From Kiloniellales bacterium (GTDB lineage Bacteria; Pseudomonadota; Alphaproteobacteria; Kiloniellales; JAKSBE01), in NCBI GenBank assembly GCA_030067055.1, contig JASJAL010000069.1, positions 1-23,680 of the forward strand: 23,680 nt of DNA. Direction: 5' to 3'. This document shows, in pieces, positions 1 to 7,108 of this stretch; the stretch's first letter is position 1, and each line of letters starts with the position of its first letter. Below the pieces are notes generated by a model. It was not told the DNA's origin. It searched no databases and was given only the letters and a program-made list of their open reading frames with translations. A program made the position numbers and the translations under genes.

Positions 1-249
1 GCCGGGCTGAGACCTGTCGGCTTGGCGGCCTTCTTCAAGCGCCTGCAAAGCGAGGCCGGCGACGTCACTGGGCCCTTCCAGATCCTCTCGACCCATCCCA
101 GCTTCGCGGCCCGTCTGGACCGCCTGAAGGGCGTCGAAGACGAGGGCGAAGCCGCCATGAGCCGGGGCGATTGGGCCGCACTCCAGGCGATCTGCGGGCC
201 GAACGAAAAGGACCCTGACGGGGCGGACGAGGACCTGACCGATACTTGA
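1..249 (+). CDS. M48-family metalloprotease, C-terminal fragment (5' end outside window)
   Basis: The frame is open from the first base and ends at TGA 247-249, so only the last 82 residues are present. The text around residues 4-45 (GLRPVGLAAFFKRLQ, then STHPSFAARLDRL) matches the end of M48 (HtpX/Oma1/BepA-like) zinc metalloproteases, where a 'THPS..ARL' segment follows the catalytic domain. The HEXXH zinc site would lie upstream and is not visible, so activity cannot be judged. The acidic tail after residue 45 is not conserved in the family and may be a linker or a short C-terminal extension. The gene converges with the DUF2235 gene, whose stop is 84 bp away. The family assignment rests on one short motif; a TPR-containing M48 protein would look the same here. 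Confidence 0.65.
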   Translation, partial: AGLRPVGLAAFFKRLQSEAGDVTGPFQILSTHPSFAARLDRLKGVEDEGEAAMSRGDWAALQAICGPNEKDPDGADEDLTDT

Positions 250-333
250 CGGGATCGGGCCGCTTGTTTCGGGTCGTTGCCCCTCGGGCGGCTCTCCGAT
301 GCCAGAGGAATGGGTTCTCGGCCTGTAAGGGCC

Positions 334-1488
334 TCAGGCGGCAACGGATGCGTTCTTGCCGCGTCGACGTCCCCATTCCGCGAGCGGCATTCGCTGCTCG
401 ATGGCCGCCTCGACCTTGTCCCTGTTCCTGTAGTCGGATTCTCCGCCTTCCTCGCCGAAGTGCGAGAGCACGCTGCCGTGGATGGCCTCGTTGCTGCGGT
501 CCGCCCTGCCAATCTCTCGTTCGAGCTTTTTCTTGAGCCGGTAGACCAAGGGCGCCGTGGTATCGACCGGCCGGCCGCCGCTTTCGTCGAAGACGAACTC
601 CCTGAAGTATTCATCGTCGAAGGCCAGACCTTGCGCTTCGGCCTGCTCGATCATCCAGATCAGGGCAATATCCGAAAGGCGCGAGTCCTCGTAGCCGCCG
701 CCGATGTTGGAATGGGCGCCGACGAACCAGACCTGCTCCAGGGTCTGCTTCTCAAGGTCGCGGTCGGGCGGAGCTATCCAGATCGCCGGGGCGAAGTCGC
801 CGCGGCGTTCGTCGATCGCCAGGGCCTGCCGCGCGTGGGTGACGCAATCCCCGAGCTCGGTATCGTGGAAGGCATACTTGCTGCGCCCGACCCCGCGGAA
901 CAAGGAGAGGGGAATGCCCAAGGCACCGACCGTGTCCCAGACGCCCATGAAGTGGATCTCGACGTCGGTCCGCGGGTGTAGCTTCTTCAGCAGCCCTTGG
1001 CCCTTGCTGCCGCGTCGCTCCTCTTTCTCGAGACGGTAGTAGGCGTAGGCGCGCTCGAAGTCATCCAGCTCGATCTTTGGCAGGAGACCGACGACGCCCA
1101 ACAAACCGCCAAGGCTCCGTACCGTGAAAGCGCCGCGGCTGAAGCCGAAGCAATAGATCTGGTCGCCCTCCTCATAGTTGTTTGCGATGAAGCGGTAAGC
1201 CTGCTTGATGTTCTCGGAGAGGCCGATGCCGAATGCGCCGCCGAGGACCTTATCCAGGCCCCAGTGGGTTCCCACGCCTTCGTCGTAGTAGACGATCTGA
1301 GATCTTCCCGATTCCGGATGGGTCGGGCGCAAGGCCCGCATGAGCTTAACGACGTTGGTCGGGTGCTCGTCCGGTTCGTTCCAGGTCCCGTCGCAGCAAA
1401 TGACGATGTTCTTTTTGGCTTTGACCCGGGCCTGAGCGCTCTCGGGAACCCGGTCTCTGGGAAAAGGTGCAACGCTGTCGTCGCTCAT
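334..1488 (-). CDS. DUF2235 domain protein (putative alpha/beta-hydrolase, Tle1-like fold)
   Basis: A 384-residue protein. It begins with a basic linker, then 'KNIVICCDGTWNEP' (about 26-39), the hallmark N-terminus of DUF2235. The nucleophile motif GFSRG places Ser117. 'GVWDTVGALGIP' supplies Asp185 and 'VWFVGAHSNIGGGY' supplies His259, a plausible complete Ser-Asp-His triad. DUF2235 is the catalytic fold of T6SS phospholipase effectors of the Tle1 type, but most stand-alone bacterial copies have no known substrate. No signal peptide or transmembrane segment is apparent, and no vgrG, PAAR or immunity-like gene sits beside it, so a housekeeping esterase or lipase role is as likely as an effector role. 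The ATG at 1488 has a GGAG sequence about nine bases upstream. Confidence 0.85.
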   Translation of the reverse strand: MSDDSVAPFPRDRVPESAQARVKAKKNIVICCDGTWNEPDEHPTNVVKLMRALRPTHPESGRSQIVYYDEGVGTHWGLDKVLGGAFGIGLSENIKQAYRFIANNYEEGDQIYCFGFSRGAFTVRSLGGLLGVVGLLPKIELDDFERAYAYYRLEKEERRGSKGQGLLKKLHPRTDVEIHFMGVWDTVGALGIPLSLFRGVGRSKYAFHDTELGDCVTHARQALAIDERRGDFAPAIWIAPPDRDLEKQTLEQVWFVGAHSNIGGGYEDSRLSDIALIWMIEQAEAQGLAFDDEYFREFVFDESGGRPVDTTAPLVYRLKKKLEREIGRADRSNEAIHGSVLSHFGEEGGESDYRNRDKVEAAIEQRMPLAEWGRRRGKNASVAA

Positions 1489-1754
1489 GTTGCAGGCTCC
1501 AGGTTATTCCTGGGACTTGAAACGAAGGCGAGGTGGGTGAGCGCGGCCCCGATTGCGGTTCGAAGCCTAGCGGCAAGTCAGCGAGTAGATCTCGGCGGGC
1601 CGCTTTGCTTCACGTGAATGCCAAGCCCCAGCACTGTGATCGTCGATCTCTGATCGTGATCTACAAGTCGACGTTGTTCAAGAACGGATGGATAGCTCGG
1701 CCGATCCAAGTAACGGTCGCTCCCGGCTTCAGTGAACCAGACCGTTCATAGGCA
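1489..1754. other. Intergenic region between the nrdB terminator and the DUF2235 gene
   Basis: No convincing gene is seen. It must contain the DUF2235 promoter (minus strand), but I cannot pick clear -35/-10 boxes. An imperfect direct repeat (GATCGTCGATC and GATCGTGATC, about 1638-1661) is the only structure noticed. Short open frames here lack ribosome-binding sites. Confidence 0.5.
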
Positions 1755-1797
1755 GAAAAGAAGGCCGCCGTTCCGGGGGGGATGGTCGGGCGGCCTT
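1755..1797 (-). terminator. Rho-independent terminator of the nrdAB operon
   Basis: Read on the minus strand, AAGGCCGCC (1789-1797) pairs perfectly with GGCGGCCTT (1761-1769) across a loop of about 19 bases rich in C. It is followed at once by CTTTTC. It begins 27 bp after the nrdB stop codon. Confidence 0.8.
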
Positions 1798-1824
1798 GGG
1801 GAAGATCCCACAGGGAGGAAAGGG

Positions 1825-2784
1825 TCAGTCGAAGGCTTCTTCCCAGGACCCCTGGGTCGCGGCCCGGGAATACTCGGTCGCGCGGTTCTCGAAGAAGTTG
1901 GTGTGCTCGACCCCATTCAGCATCGCATCGAGCCAGGGCAGGGGATTGGCCTCGACCCGATAGATCGGCTGCAAATCGAGTTGCGCCAGGCGGCGGTCGG
2001 CGATGTAGCGGATGTAGCGCTTGACCTCGGCCGCCTCCAGGCCCTCGACCCCGCCCAGCTCGAAGGCCAGGTCGATGAAGGCGTCCTCGTGGGTGACCAC
2101 GGTCTCGCAGGCCTTGTAGATCTCGTGCTGCAGGCCCTCGGTCCAGATCTCCTTGTTCTCCGAGATGAAGCTGCGGAACAGGCGGATGATCGAATGGGTG
2201 TGCAGGGTCTCGTCGCGAACCGACCAGGAGACGATCTGGCCCATGCCCTTCATCTTGTTGAAGCGCGGGAAGTTGAGCAGGATCGCGAAGGACGCGAAAA
2301 GCTGCAGGCCCTCGGTGAAGGCACCGAAGACCGCGAGGGTCAGGGCGATCTCTTCCTTGGTCTCGGTGCCGAACTGCTGCATGTAATCGTACTTGTCCTT
2401 CATCTCCTTGTAGTGGAGGAAGGCCGAGTACTCCGACTCCGGCATGCCGATGGTGTCCAGCAGGTGGGAGTAGGCGGCGATGTGCACCGTCTCCATGTTG
2501 GCGAAGGCGGCCAGCATCATCTGGATCTCGGTCGGCCCGAAGACCCGGGCGTAGTGCTTCATGTAGCAGTTGTTGACCTCGACGTCGGACTGCGTGAAGA
2601 AGCGGAAAATCTGGGTCAGCAGGTTGCGCTCGGCCTCGCTCAGGTTGCGCTGCCAGTCCTTGACGTCGTCGGCCAGCGGCACTTCTTCCGGCAGCCAGTG
2701 GATGCGCTGCTGGGTCAGCCAGGCCTCGTAGGCCCAGGGGTACTTGAACGGCTTGTAGACGGGGTTGGCTTCCAGCAGGGACAT
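1825..2784 (-). CDS. nrdB: Class Ia ribonucleoside-diphosphate reductase, beta subunit
   Basis: A 319-residue radical-generating subunit of ribonucleotide reductase; it houses the diiron-tyrosyl cofactor and passes the radical to NrdA. All six expected iron ligands are visible: Asp67, Glu98 and His101 (METVH), Glu158 (TEGLQLF), Glu192 and His195 (RDETLH). The radical tyrosine is Tyr105, seven residues after the first bridging Glu as in E. coli NrdB, so this is a Tyr-radical enzyme and not a Phe/Mn variant. There is no N-terminal ATP-cone fusion. The C-terminal tail (about 295-319) is the usual alpha-binding, radical-transfer segment. The ATG at 2784 is preceded by GAGAAGG at a good distance. 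The gene follows nrdA by 52 bp on the same strand and shares its terminator, so they are one operon. Confidence 0.97.
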   Translation of the reverse strand: MSLLEANPVYKPFKYPWAYEAWLTQQRIHWLPEEVPLADDVKDWQRNLSEAERNLLTQIFRFFTQSDVEVNNCYMKHYARVFGPTEIQMMLAAFANMETVHIAAYSHLLDTIGMPESEYSAFLHYKEMKDKYDYMQQFGTETKEEIALTLAVFGAFTEGLQLFASFAILLNFPRFNKMKGMGQIVSWSVRDETLHTHSIIRLFRSFISENKEIWTEGLQHEIYKACETVVTHEDAFIDLAFELGGVEGLEAAEVKRYIRYIADRRLAQLDLQPIYRVEANPLPWLDAMLNGVEHTNFFENRATEYSRAATQGSWEEAFD

Positions 2785-2836
2785 CTGACCTTCTCGTATG
2801 GCGTTTCTGGTCTCGTTGTTCTGATCGCAACCGGCC

Positions 2837-4837
2837 TTACTGGCAGGCTAGGCATTCCTCGTAGTCGGTGCCGTTGACTTGCGGCTGCTCGTGGCCGTTG
2901 ATCTTGCCCAGGTGCGGGACGGCCTTGCCGGCCCCCTTGTCGCCGAGCACCGATTCGGCGCGCTGGATCGACTTGGAGCGGCAGTAATAGAGGCTCTTCA
3001 CGCCCTTCTTCCAGGCCTGGAAATGGATCTGGTGCAGGTCGCGCTTGTGCACGTCTGCCGGCAGGAAAACGTTCAGAGACTGGGCCTGGCAGACGTGAGG
3101 CGCGCGGTCGGCGGCGTGCTCGATCAGCCAGCGCTGGTCGAGCTCGAAGGCGGTCTTGAAGACGTCCTTTTCCTCGTCGCTCAGGAAGTCCAGGTGCTGG
3201 ACCGAGCCCTCGTGCACCGTGATCGAGGACCAGACCTCCTCGCTGTTCTGCCCTTTCTCCTCGAGCAGGCGAGTCAGGTACTTGTTGCGCACGTTGAAGG
3301 AGCCGGACAGCGTCTTGTGGGTGAAGCTGTTGGCCGCGACCGGCTCGATCCCGGGCGAGGCGCCGCCGCAGATGATCGAGATCGAGGCCGTGGGCGCGAT
3401 CGCCATCTTGTTGGAGAAGCGCTCGGCAATGCCGAACTCGGCGGCGTCCAGGCAGGCGCCGCGCTCTTCCGCCAGCGCGACCGAGGCGGCGTCGGCGGCG
3501 GTGCGGATCTGCTGAAAGATGCGCCGGTTCCAGACCTTGGCCATGACCCCCTCGAGGGGAATGCCGTTCTGCTGAAGGAAGGAGTGGAAGCCCATGACGC
3601 CCAAGCCGACCGAACGCTCGCGCAGCGCCGAATAGCGGGCCCGGGACATGGAATCCGGGGCGTTCTCGATGAAGTCGGTCAGCACGTTGTCGAGGAAGCG
3701 CAGGACATCTTCGATGAACCCGGCCTGGTCCTGCCACTCGAAATAGGTCTCGAGGTTCAAGGACGAAAGGCAACAGACCGCGGTACGGTCCTCGCCGAGA
3801 TGATCGATTCCCGTCGGCAGCGTGATCTCGCTGCAAAGGTTCGACATCTTGACGTTTAGGCCGGCCAGCTTGTGGTGCTCCGGCACCGCCCGGTTCACGT
3901 GATCCACGTAGATCAGGTAGGGCTCGCCGGTCTCGATCCGTGCGGTCAGGATCCGAATCCAGAGGCTGCGCGCCTTGATCTTCTTGATTACCGCATGGTC
4001 CTTGGGGCTGGTCAGGGCCCAGTCTTCATCGTTCTCGACCGCGCGCATGAAGGCGTCCGGGATAACCACGCCGTGGTGCAAGTTCAGCGCCTTGCGGTTG
4101 GGGTCGCCGCCGGTCGGCCGGCGCAGTTCGATGAACTCCTCGATCTCGGGATGGCTCACCGGCAGGTAGACGGCGGCCGAGCCGCGGCGCAGCGAGCCCT
4201 GGCTGATCGCCAGGGTCAGGGAGTCCATGACCCGGATGAAGGGCACCACGCCGGAGGTCTTGCCGTTGTGGCCGACCTTCTCGCCGATCGAGCGCAGGTT
4301 GCCCCAGTAGCTGCCGATGCCGCCGCCGCGGGCCGCCAGCCAAACGTTCTCGTTCCACAGGCCGACGATGCCGTCCAGGCTGTCCTGGGACTCGTTGAGA
4401 AAGCAGGAGATCGGCAGGCCGCGGCCGGTGCCGCCGTTGGACAGGACCGGGGTCGCCGGCATGAACCAGAGCCGGGAGATGTAGTCATAAAGCCGCTGGG
4501 CGTGGGCCGAGTCGTCGGCGAAATGGGCGGCGACCCGGGCGAAGAGGTCCTGGAAGCTCTCGCCAGGCATGAGATAGCGATCGGTCAGCGTTGCCTTGCC
4601 GAACTCGGTCAGCAGGGCGTCGCGGTCGCGTGCGATTCGCACCGTGATCCCGCGGCCATTCTGGAAGACGTCGCGAATCTGGCCGTTGCCCAGAATTTCT
4701 TCGCCCAGAAGGCCGGCATCGGCGGCCGGATCGCCCAGGGAAGCTTCGAGGGACTCATCCACAGCGCGGCTTGCGTTTTCCACAAGCGCCGTGGTTGCGC
4801 TGTCCCTTCGCTCCTCCAGGCTGGCCGCTCGATCCAT
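2837..4837 (-). CDS. nrdA: Class Ia ribonucleoside-diphosphate reductase, alpha (catalytic) subunit
   Basis: A 666-residue catalytic subunit reducing ribonucleoside diphosphates to deoxy forms. Active-site residues are intact: Cys145 (LPISC), Asn333/Cys335/Glu337 (MSNLCSE), Cys355 (partner of Cys145), the radical-path pair Tyr617-Tyr618 (SLYYC) and the C-terminal redox shuttle Cys662/Cys665 (ECLACQ). Unlike E. coli NrdA (about 760 residues), the first 80 residues contain no recognisable ATP-cone, so overall dATP feedback through that domain is not expected. The start ATG at 4837 has AAGGGGGAG upstream. Two NrdR-box-like operators lie 76-122 bp upstream, and DnaA-box-like 9-mers overlap the leader and first codons. 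Confidence 0.97.
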   Translation of the reverse strand: MDRAASLEERRDSATTALVENASRAVDESLEASLGDPAADAGLLGEEILGNGQIRDVFQNGRGITVRIARDRDALLTEFGKATLTDRYLMPGESFQDLFARVAAHFADDSAHAQRLYDYISRLWFMPATPVLSNGGTGRGLPISCFLNESQDSLDGIVGLWNENVWLAARGGGIGSYWGNLRSIGEKVGHNGKTSGVVPFIRVMDSLTLAISQGSLRRGSAAVYLPVSHPEIEEFIELRRPTGGDPNRKALNLHHGVVIPDAFMRAVENDEDWALTSPKDHAVIKKIKARSLWIRILTARIETGEPYLIYVDHVNRAVPEHHKLAGLNVKMSNLCSEITLPTGIDHLGEDRTAVCCLSSLNLETYFEWQDQAGFIEDVLRFLDNVLTDFIENAPDSMSRARYSALRERSVGLGVMGFHSFLQQNGIPLEGVMAKVWNRRIFQQIRTAADAASVALAEERGACLDAAEFGIAERFSNKMAIAPTASISIICGGASPGIEPVAANSFTHKTLSGSFNVRNKYLTRLLEEKGQNSEEVWSSITVHEGSVQHLDFLSDEEKDVFKTAFELDQRWLIEHAADRAPHVCQAQSLNVFLPADVHKRDLHQIHFQAWKKGVKSLYYCRSKSIQRAESVLGDKGAGKAVPHLGKINGHEQPQVNGTDYEECLACQ

Positions 4838-4893
4838 GGTGTCTCCCCCTTGTTCGATCCACCACGCTGGGAGCCGTTTTCCACAGCTGTGGA
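4755..4893. promoter_or_regulatory. Cluster of DnaA-box-like sites at the nrdA 5' end
   Basis: TTTTCCACA occurs at 4776-4784 and at 4877-4885, each a full match to the TTWTNCACA DnaA consensus. TCATCCACA at 4755-4763 is a one-mismatch copy. The 4877 copy is half of a perfect 14-bp palindrome (TCCACAGCTGTGGA, 4880-4893), giving a weaker facing site. E. coli nrdAB is DnaA-regulated, and DnaA controls nucleotide-metabolism genes in Caulobacter; binding here is inferred from sequence only. Confidence 0.5.
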
Positions 4894-4912
4894 TGGGATG
4901 AATTGTGTAAAT

Positions 4913-4959
4913 CTACAAGATATAGGGTCTCGCTAGCCCCAGACCCCCAAATCTAGAAG
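4913..4959 (-). promoter_or_regulatory. Tandem NrdR boxes upstream of nrdAB
   Basis: The proximal box (4913-4928) has core CAAGATATAG, matching 9 of 10 positions of the NrdR core CWATATATWG. The distal box (4944-4959) has core CCAAATCTAG, matching 7 of 10. The cores are exactly 31 bp apart, the usual three-helical-turn spacing for NrdR pairs. NrdR is the ATP/dATP-sensing repressor of RNR operons. The nrdAB promoter probably overlaps these boxes (a TATATC sequence sits in the proximal one), but I cannot fix its -35. Confidence 0.72.
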
Positions 4960-5143
4960 ACCGCTACCCTCCTGTCATCGGGAACAGAACATGAACACTC
5001 AGGTTAGTGGAGAGCGGCGCCGACTGCAAGGAATCGGTCGTCGGAAATCCGCCGATGAGGGCTCCGCTAGGGCGTTATCCGATCGGATGGAATCGCTTCG
5101 CGATCCATCTGGCCGGGTGTAACGCCCTGGCTTCGAGATGTTG

Positions 5144-5191
5144 GCGCACTGCTCCCGGCCAGACGCGAATGCGTCTGATCGGGAAGTGCGC
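5144..5191 (-). terminator. Long inverted repeat directly after the transglycosylase stop codon (possible terminator)
   Basis: Arms GCGCACT/AGTGCGC (5144-5150 and 5185-5191), CCCG/CGGG and CAGACGC/GCGTCTG (innermost) form a 48-base hairpin with small internal mismatches and a four-base loop. It begins at the last base of the minus-strand stop codon. There is no T-tract, so it may act as an mRNA 3'-end stabiliser or factor-dependent terminator instead of a classical intrinsic terminator. Confidence 0.5.
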
Positions 5192-6102
5192 TAGCGCAGG
5201 GCGCGCCAGAAGGCGTTGCCCGGCGGTCTGTCCAGGGTCTCGAAGACCCGGAAGGCGTCGTTGAACCATGCGACGAAGCGATCGGCGTGGTGACCGGTGC
5301 CGATCGGGAACTGCCGCATCTTCCAGCGGTTGTCGTGGCCGTCGTTGCGGATCACGCTGCCCGCGTTGTAGGCGCAGGCGACCTTGGGTGGATCGAGATT
5401 GGTTTTCCGCCTTTGCTGGCTGATGTAGGCGGTCCCGGCCTGGATCGAGTTATCGGCCACCAGCAGCCAATCCCGGTCGATGCCCGGGTCGTCCAAGGCC
5501 TCGCGCGCGGTGGAAATCAGGGTCTGCATGATCCCCGGCGAGATGCGGTGCGGTGTCGCCTCGTCGCTGACGTAGCCGGGTTCGATGCGCAGCGCCTCCG
5601 GATTGCCTCGAGTCTCCGTGCAGATCGTCGCCAGCACAAGTTCGACCGGAAGGTCGAATTCGCCACACCAGCGCGCGATCGAGTCGCCGAAGGCATCCCA
5701 GACCCGCCGCACGGTGAGCGGCCGGCCCCCGGTGACCTCGGGCGCAGCGTCCTCGATCCGGATGCCGTCCTCGGCCAGGCGCCACCGTACACTGCCAAAG
5801 ATGCTGTGGTTCACGGTCAGCGTCGGCAGCAGGCCGGTCCAAGGACCGGGCGTGCCGCTCGGCGTTTCAGGAGGGCGGGCCTCGAAAAGCGCCGCCCAGG
5901 TGTTCTCGCCGACGACTCCGTCGACCTCGAGCCCGCGCTCGCGCTGGAACAGCCGGACGGCGGTGTCGGTGTCGGAGCCGAAGAAGCCGTCGGCGCGGCC
6001 GACCTCGTCGAAGCCCAGCTCCAGCAGTCGTTCCTGGACCTGCTCGACGTCGTCGCCGCGCAGCATGGGAGTCGTCAGCTTCAGCGTTCGGGTCAAAGGC
6101 AT
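5191..6102 (-). CDS. Peptidoglycan-binding protein with lytic-transglycosylase-like domain
   Basis: A 303-residue protein. An N-terminal PG_binding_1 domain (about 14-73, with 'DDVEQVQERLLELGF...DGFFGSDT' and 'DGVVGENTWAAL') is joined by a proline-rich linker to a lysozyme-like SLT domain. The probable catalytic acid is Glu163 (ATICTETRGNP), followed by SPGIMQT (188-194) and AYNAGS (244-249), the standard transglycosylase order. It would cleave glycan strands of murein. No signal peptide is seen from any possible start, which is unusual for a wall enzyme and recalls phage-type or secretion-associated lysins; no phage genes are adjacent. I chose the ATG at 6102 because GGAGAGAGGA stands just upstream; a longer form from 6144 has no ribosome-binding site. 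The gene is divergent from the SRAP gene. Confidence 0.85.
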   Translation of the reverse strand: MPLTRTLKLTTPMLRGDDVEQVQERLLELGFDEVGRADGFFGSDTDTAVRLFQRERGLEVDGVVGENTWAALFEARPPETPSGTPGPWTGLLPTLTVNHSIFGSVRWRLAEDGIRIEDAAPEVTGGRPLTVRRVWDAFGDSIARWCGEFDLPVELVLATICTETRGNPEALRIEPGYVSDEATPHRISPGIMQTLISTAREALDDPGIDRDWLLVADNSIQAGTAYISQQRRKTNLDPPKVACAYNAGSVIRNDGHDNRWKMRQFPIGTGHHADRFVAWFNDAFRVFETLDRPPGNAFWRALR

Positions 6103-6281
6103 GCGTCCTCTCTCCGAGGTTCGACCGGCGGGATGCGCCTGCAAATCCGAATGGCGACAGCCTCTAGACGATCCCGGCTTGGAGACACCATACCGGAAGC
6201 CGGATCATCTCCTGTGGGATTTTGCACCCGACCCGGCAGTTCTGCTTTGCCTTGTCGACCGACAGAGGCGAGCATGAGGCC

Positions 6282-7010
6282 ATGTGCGGGCGCTACACCT
6301 TGACCACGCCACTGGAAGGCCTGCGGGCGGTCTTCCTGTTCGAGGAGTCCCCGAATCTCGCGGCCCGCTACAACATCGCGCCGACCCAGGAGGTGCCGGT
6401 GATTCGGCGTGGGGTGGACGACGACAGCAGGCACTTGGCGTTGCTCCGCTGGGGCCTGATCCCCTCTTGGGCCAAGGAAGCCTCGATCGGCAGCCGCATG
6501 ATCAACGCCCGGGCCGAGAGCGTCGCCGAGAAGCCGGCCTACCGGACCGCGTTCCGCCGGCGCCGCTGCCTGATCCCGGCCGACGGCTTCTACGAATGGC
6601 AGGCCCGGCCCTCGGGCCCCAAGCAGCCCTATCTCATCTCCCCTGTGGCCGGCGGGCCTTTCGCTTTTGCCGGGCTCTGGGAACGCTGGACCGACAAGGC
6701 CCACGGCGAGCCGGTGGAGAGCTTCACCATCGTCACCACCGAGGCCAACCGGCGGCTTGCGGCCATCCATCACCGCATGCCGGTGGTCCTGGCTCCGGCC
6801 GACCACCAGGCTTGGCTCGACCCAGCCTCGAGCCTGGACGCGCTGTTGGCGCTGCTACGCCCGGCGCCGGAGGACGCCTTCGATGCCGCGCCGGTCTCGA
6901 CCCGGGTCAACGCGGTCCGCAACGACGATCCCTCGCTGATCGAACCCACACCGACCCAAGAGGATGCGGCCGCGAAATCGGACCCCTCCACCCAGCTGCG
7001 GCTGCTCTGA
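6282..7010 (+). CDS. yedK: SOS response-associated peptidase (SRAP/HMCES-YedK family)
   Basis: A 242-residue protein that crosslinks to abasic sites in single-stranded DNA, shielding them during replication. The family signature is complete: MCGRY puts the catalytic Cys at position 2, to be exposed after Met removal and joined to the abasic site as a thiazolidine. Asn75 (INARAE), Glu105 (DGFYEW) and a histidine in AIHHRMP (163/164) are the other active-site residues. The ATG at 6282 is chosen over an upstream one at 6222 because Cys2 is obligatory; a GAGG lies close by. The C-terminal 30 residues are variable. It stands alone, without imuB/dnaE2 or lexA neighbours in the window, and no LexA box is evident upstream. 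Confidence 0.95.
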   Translation: MCGRYTLTTPLEGLRAVFLFEESPNLAARYNIAPTQEVPVIRRGVDDDSRHLALLRWGLIPSWAKEASIGSRMINARAESVAEKPAYRTAFRRRRCLIPADGFYEWQARPSGPKQPYLISPVAGGPFAFAGLWERWTDKAHGEPVESFTIVTTEANRRLAAIHHRMPVVLAPADHQAWLDPASSLDALLALLRPAPEDAFDAAPVSTRVNAVRNDDPSLIEPTPTQEDAAAKSDPSTQLRLL

Positions 7011-7042
7011 AGCCCCTTCGGCGTCCGCTTCACATCTCCGTG

Positions 7043-7063
7043 CGCCGGCTCGACAGGCCGGCG
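7043..7063 (+). other. GC-rich hairpin between the SRAP and YeeE/YedE genes
   Basis: CGCCGGC (7043-7049) and GCCGGCG (7057-7063) form a perfect 7-bp stem with a 7-base loop, 33 bp after the SRAP stop. No T-tract follows, so it is a weak terminator at best, or an attenuating leader structure for the transporter gene. Confidence 0.35.
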
Positions 7064-7108
7064 AGGGGATGGCCATAGTCCTGTCATGACGAACATGTCC
7101 GACCTGCG

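Noticed and set aside
1661..2830. 389-codon open frame on the minus strand overlapping nrdB in another frame
   Set aside because: The nrdB frame has all iron ligands and the radical tyrosine. The alternative is Arg/Gly/Pro-rich and runs through the terminator.
4991..5122. 43-codon plus-strand open frame beginning MNTQVSGERR
   Set aside because: It lacks a convincing ribosome-binding site and recognisable features, and lies in the nrdA upstream region; could be real but unsupported.
6174..6203. Inverted repeat CCGGCTT/AAGCCGG between the divergent transglycosylase and SRAP genes
   Set aside because: The arms are short and the loop is 16 bases; it may be chance in GC-rich DNA and fits no known operator.
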